Positions 60,868 to 64,000 of a DNA stretch of 64,000 nucleotides are shown one piece after another. Position numbers and translations under genes: made by a program. The stretch covers positions 1-64,000 of the forward strand of contig CAZKQW010000005.1 of the NCBI GenBank assembly GCA_964555055.1. The letters run 5' to 3'. Below the pieces are notes generated by a model that made no database searches, was not told the DNA's origin, and worked only from the letters and a program-made list of their open reading frames with translations. This stretch comes from GCA-016699445 sp964555055. Its GTDB lineage: Bacteria > UBA10199 > JACPAL01 > GCA-016699445. Position 1 is the stretch's first letter, and each line of letters begins with the position of its first letter.

Positions 60868-63800
60868 CCAAAGCAAAAAAAACCGCGATTTCCGGTATCG
60901 CCGGTATTTTTTTGATGTACGCCGCATTTTCCTACACTTTAAAGAGTTCTTTCTTCCAAAAATATTTCACCAAGATGATGGAGAACGCGACTCAGTGGAG
61001 CATCGCCTTTCATGCGGTCGATATCAATATTATCCGGGGTCTTTTGAGGTTCGAAGATGTCCATGTGAGGGATCCGAAGTCAAAGTTACACCTGCAAGCC
61101 GAGCATTTGCTGGTGAATTTCGATTTTCTTTCTCTTTTTCTAGGCAAGCTCACGGTTTCAGATTTCATCGTCGACCATCCTATCGTGGAGTTCGTCCGGC
61201 CTCAGGAAAAAGAAAAAAAAGAGAAAACACCGATCCGATTCGGAGATATTCAAAATAAAATTCAAAAAGCCTCCTCATCTTTCCTCCTGCAAAGCCTGGT
61301 TCTGGAAAACGCGACTTTTCAAAATATCGTCGTGCGGGACGATCGAGACCATGAATACCTTTTGGAAAGAGCTCGAGTGGAAATAGCTCCGACGCTTTTG
61401 AGGGATATTAAGGCAGCCCTGTTCTTAGAAGGTTTCTCTGGGAATCTTCCACCCATCGATCGCATAATCGCCGATTTCAAACTCACGCCTGAAGGAATCG
61501 ACATCAAGAATTTCGAACTCAGGATGCCTAAAGTCATCCTTAACGTCGCAGCCCATACAGGGGGAAACGCCAAGGAAGGTCGCTTCGACTTAAGCTCAAA
61601 AATACAAGCACCAGCGACTCTCCCTCAACCTATACTTGTCAGCGTTGAATCTAGAATTCTCGGGCAGAAAGCCCTGATCCAAAAACTCGAGGCTTCTTTT
61701 GAAAAAAACGATAAGGAACTAAAAAATGCTATAGAAGGTAATGGACATCTAATAGGCACAGGATTTTTCGATCTGGATACTCTTCGGTATGAATTGGCTT
61801 TTGACGCTAAAGATGTGTCTTTGGAAGCGATTTTCTCCAAACTACCGAGCCCCGTCCTAGGTCCAGCTAAAGGCCGTGCCGAGGTATCCGGAAAGGCTGA
61901 AGGCCAACTACCTGAAATTTCGGTGCAAAGCCGAGCGACGATTAACGACCTTCATCACGGTCCTCTTTACGTCAAGAAGGCTCAGGGTTCCCTTGTGCTT
62001 AAGTGGCCGGAACTCTCATGGGACGCCGAGGTCAAGGGAGGCGAAGACCTTAAGCATGAGGCTCATGTCGTAGGAGCCGTCGAATTTCCAAAATCCAAGG
62101 AAACCGGCCGTATTCAAGCGGGGTTAAAGACATTAGTGGCGGATTTCGAGAATGCTCGACTCGAGGATTTGATTCCGAAATGGAAAGCCAGCGGAAACGT
62201 AATCGGCCAACTGCTCCTCAAAGGAGCGCCGATGGGCTCGGTCCAAGGCACGGGACATCTCGTCGCGACGCAAGGGAAATTCCTCTTCCAACCCATCGAA
62301 GAGTTGGAAACAAATTTGGTATTTAAGCCGGGAGGCACCGTCGTCTTCAATAAGACCCATCTTCAACCCACAGGCATCAGTGCGATCTCATGGGACGGAG
62401 AGCTCACATTCACCGGAAGCAATGAAGAAGATGGCGAAAAAAGTCAGATCCGTTTCTTCGGCGAATTGGATCCGGGCGTAAAAGTTAAAGGTTTCTACGA
62501 GAAGGAATCCGACACGTTCAAAATCGAAAATTTCCAGATCTTCAAGGATAAAAATACCCTTAACTTCAATCTTACCGCTGTCGGTAGCGAGGAAACAGCC
62601 AACTCAAAAATAGACGCCCAGCTGAAGGGACTGCTAAATCTCGATTGGCTACGATTTTTCCCGATTTACTTCCACGAAGGACATGGAATGGCCGACATCG
62701 ATTTGAGGTACGTGGGCAGCTCGACAAATCCCGTTCTCAAAGGCCAGGTAAAGTTCCTGGAAAGCGACATCCTCCTCCGGGGTTTTGGGGAAGAACTGAA
62801 TAACCTCTCCGGTACCGTTAGGATCGACGGCACGACTTTGATCCCTGAACTTTCCGGTGAGCTCGGGGACGGCAAATTTATCCTCAACGGACGTGTGGGG
62901 CTAAATCAAGGTAAGCCTGAGAATGCGAATCTGATATTTCGCGGGAACAACCTCACTTTTTCGAAGAATAATGTCTACCGTCTCGACTTTGATGCTGATG
63001 TCAATCTCACCGGAAAGTTCCCTTCTCCCCTTCTTAGCGGAAAAATCGACATCATCGAAGGGCGCTACATCAAACCTTTCGTGATCCGCGACCTCGTCCT
63101 GAAGCCTTTCGAGGAGCCTTCCGAACCCACCGAACTGGAATTATCCCTCGCACCCGTCGGTCTAGACTTGTCCGTCCGCAACTCGGGTGACTTGCGCGTC
63201 CGCAACAACATCGCGACGATTTTTCTGCAAAGCAATCTGCAGATTCACGGGACTTTCGGAAAACCGAAGATCGCGGGAGCTTTAAGCGTCACGGAAGGAA
63301 CTTTCCGTTTTTTGGGGCGCGAATTCACTCTCAATGAAGGTTTGGTCGAGTATTCGAATCCTTTACGTAACGAGCCCTACTTGACTCTTTCCGCACAACA
63401 AGACATCCCCGTCGATCAACCCCGTTATACGGTTTACGTCGACATCCGAGGTTTCCTGGATAACTTAGCCATCCAGCTCAGCAGCTCGCCTTCCCTGGAA
63501 AAACAGGACATCGTCTCTTTGCTCGCATTCGGAGCCACGCAGGAGGAGATACGCCAGTCGGGCGCGTCGAAACGCACGCTGACCTCCGGCGTCCTAGGCG
63601 AGGAATTATCGACCGTCGTCGCGGCCCCCTTGGCCAAGACGACGAAGATAGATATTTTCCGCCTCGAAGCCTCGGAGTCCGGCAACCTCTCCCGCTTCTC
63701 GGTTGGCAAACGCATCTCGGACCGCTTCACGTTGGAGTTCATCAACGATTTGGACCCGGTCACCGCCGAAAAAACTTTTCAGGCCAACTATTATCTGACA

Positions 63801-63893
63801 GATACTGTGCTTCTGAAAGGATACCGGAAATCCCTCCTGGGCTTCGATCCCCGTTACGAGCTCAATCTTCTGCTCCGTTTCCGGCTGCACTAG
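60864..63893 (+). CDS. tamB: TamB-like AsmA-family envelope protein (DUF490)
   Basis: A 1009-residue protein anchored by an N-terminal membrane helix (SGIAGIFLMYAAFSY). The rest is a long beta-helix-like rod (repeated ...IDIKNFELRMPKVIL... segments), ending in a DUF490 C-terminal domain (residues about 640-1009; FLGREFTLNEGLVEYSNPL). TamB-type proteins bridge the periplasm and help move lipids or outer-membrane proteins with a BamA-like partner. The next gene begins directly after its stop and probably is that partner. It is shorter than Escherichia coli TamB (about 1260). Confidence 0.88.
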   Translation: MTKAKKTAISGIAGIFLMYAAFSYTLKSSFFQKYFTKMMENATQWSIAFHAVDINIIRGLLRFEDVHVRDPKSKLHLQAEHLLVNFDFLSLFLGKLTVSDFIVDHPIVEFVRPQEKEKKEKTPIRFGDIQNKIQKASSSFLLQSLVLENATFQNIVVRDDRDHEYLLERARVEIAPTLLRDIKAALFLEGFSGNLPPIDRIIADFKLTPEGIDIKNFELRMPKVILNVAAHTGGNAKEGRFDLSSKIQAPATLPQPILVSVESRILGQKALIQKLEASFEKNDKELKNAIEGNGHLIGTGFFDLDTLRYELAFDAKDVSLEAIFSKLPSPVLGPAKGRAEVSGKAEGQLPEISVQSRATINDLHHGPLYVKKAQGSLVLKWPELSWDAEVKGGEDLKHEAHVVGAVEFPKSKETGRIQAGLKTLVADFENARLEDLIPKWKASGNVIGQLLLKGAPMGSVQGTGHLVATQGKFLFQPIEELETNLVFKPGGTVVFNKTHLQPTGISAISWDGELTFTGSNEEDGEKSQIRFFGELDPGVKVKGFYEKESDTFKIENFQIFKDKNTLNFNLTAVGSEETANSKIDAQLKGLLNLDWLRFFPIYFHEGHGMADIDLRYVGSSTNPVLKGQVKFLESDILLRGFGEELNNLSGTVRIDGTTLIPELSGELGDGKFILNGRVGLNQGKPENANLIFRGNNLTFSKNNVYRLDFDADVNLTGKFPSPLLSGKIDIIEGRYIKPFVIRDLVLKPFEEPSEPTELELSLAPVGLDLSVRNSGDLRVRNNIATIFLQSNLQIHGTFGKPKIAGALSVTEGTFRFLGREFTLNEGLVEYSNPLRNEPYLTLSAQQDIPVDQPRYTVYVDIRGFLDNLAIQLSSSPSLEKQDIVSLLAFGATQEEIRQSGASKRTLTSGVLGEELSTVVAAPLAKTTKIDIFRLEASESGNLSRFSVGKRISDRFTLEFINDLDPVTAEKTFQANYYLTDTVLLKGYRKSLLGFDPRYELNLLLRFRLH

Positions 63894-64000
63894 ATGAAAG
63901 GTCACAAGCTCAGCGTTCCCAGTGTTCTTATTATCCTTTTTGGTTCCCTGACCTATGGGATTATCTCATTTAACGCCTTCGGAGCGCTGAGCGCGCAAAG
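63894..64000 (+). CDS. Start of a probable outer-membrane assembly gene (TamA/BamA-like), cut by the window
   Basis: Only about 35 residues are visible: MKGHKLSVPSVLIILFGSLT and so on, a basic N-terminus and hydrophobic core of a signal peptide. It starts one base after the TamB-like stop (TAGATG). Position after TamB suggests the BamA-like TamA, but no domain can be seen yet. Confidence 0.45.
   Translation, partial: MKGHKLSVPSVLIILFGSLTYGIISFNAFGALSAQ

Overview
The window looks like a chromosomal segment of a Gram-negative, deltaproteobacterium-like or Bdellovibrionota-like bacterium, moderately GC-rich and densely coded. The Gram-negative call rests on the TamB-type protein followed by an outer-membrane assembly start at the right edge, murein-recycling Mpl, several lipoprotein signal peptides and an outer-membrane barrel protein. 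The lineage is a guess: an ethylmalonyl-CoA-type reductase, bacterial DNA topoisomerase VI and many private secreted proteins suggest a deep or poorly sampled group. No tRNA, rRNA, CRISPR array or insertion sequence was seen.

Layout. 0.1-3.9 kb: a TetR regulator heads a four-gene operon with an exported START-like protein, an acyl-CoA carboxylase carboxyltransferase and a beta-keto acid cleavage enzyme. 4-13.3 kb: a lone DUF4143 ATPase, a fused radical-SAM/DUF2344 protein with an Smr protein, an exported amidohydrolase with a small lipoprotein, an unknown three-gene operon and two small membrane proteins. 13.3-18.5 kb: an SMI1/KNR4-type protein and unknowns, then topoisomerase VI B-A with an unknown third gene. 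18.5-24.5 kb: pyrE, 3-hydroxybutyryl-CoA dehydrogenase, crotonyl-CoA carboxylase/reductase, hisG, and a lipoprotein/outer-membrane pair. 24.5-31.2 kb: a 2-oxoacid dehydrogenase E1a-E1b-E2 operon and three lipid or ester hydrolases. 31.2-38.8 kb: TldD, dCTP deaminase, a kinase-dCMP deaminase fusion, a YggX-like protein, a von Willebrand A protein, a secreted unknown and Mrp. 38.9-41.6 kb: a frameshifted lipoprotein gene, a Phd/PIN toxin-antitoxin pair, and nusB overlapping a detached M17 N-domain. 41.7-49.2 kb: riboflavin genes ribE-ribBA-ribH with ribD set apart by a large subtilisin-like lipoprotein and an unknown. 49.3-55.4 kb: panD, ilvC, gltX, a PAP2 phosphatase, a dolichol-kinase-like protein, a divergent isocitrate/isopropylmalate dehydrogenase relative, and a VapBC pair. 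55.4-64 kb: a phosphoribosyltransferase-like pair, an orphan NuoI, then ldcA, a serine hydrolase, mpl, a TamB-like gene and the start of a probable TamA/BamA gene.

How the genes work together. The carboxyltransferase, BKACE enzyme, Hbd and Ccr point to short-chain acyl-CoA metabolism, probably acetyl-CoA assimilation through an ethylmalonyl-CoA type route, although the rest of that pathway is outside the window. RibE/RibBA/RibH/RibD make a complete riboflavin set. Dcd and the deaminase fusion feed dUMP/dUTP for thymidylate synthesis. LdcA and Mpl recycle murein peptides.

The least explained parts are the topoisomerase VI third gene (14834-15538), the 9431-12373 operon, the phosphoribosyltransferase pair at 55459-56857 whose first gene seems to have lost its proper start, two strong hairpins between ribH and nusB, and palindromic operators in front of both toxin-antitoxin modules.
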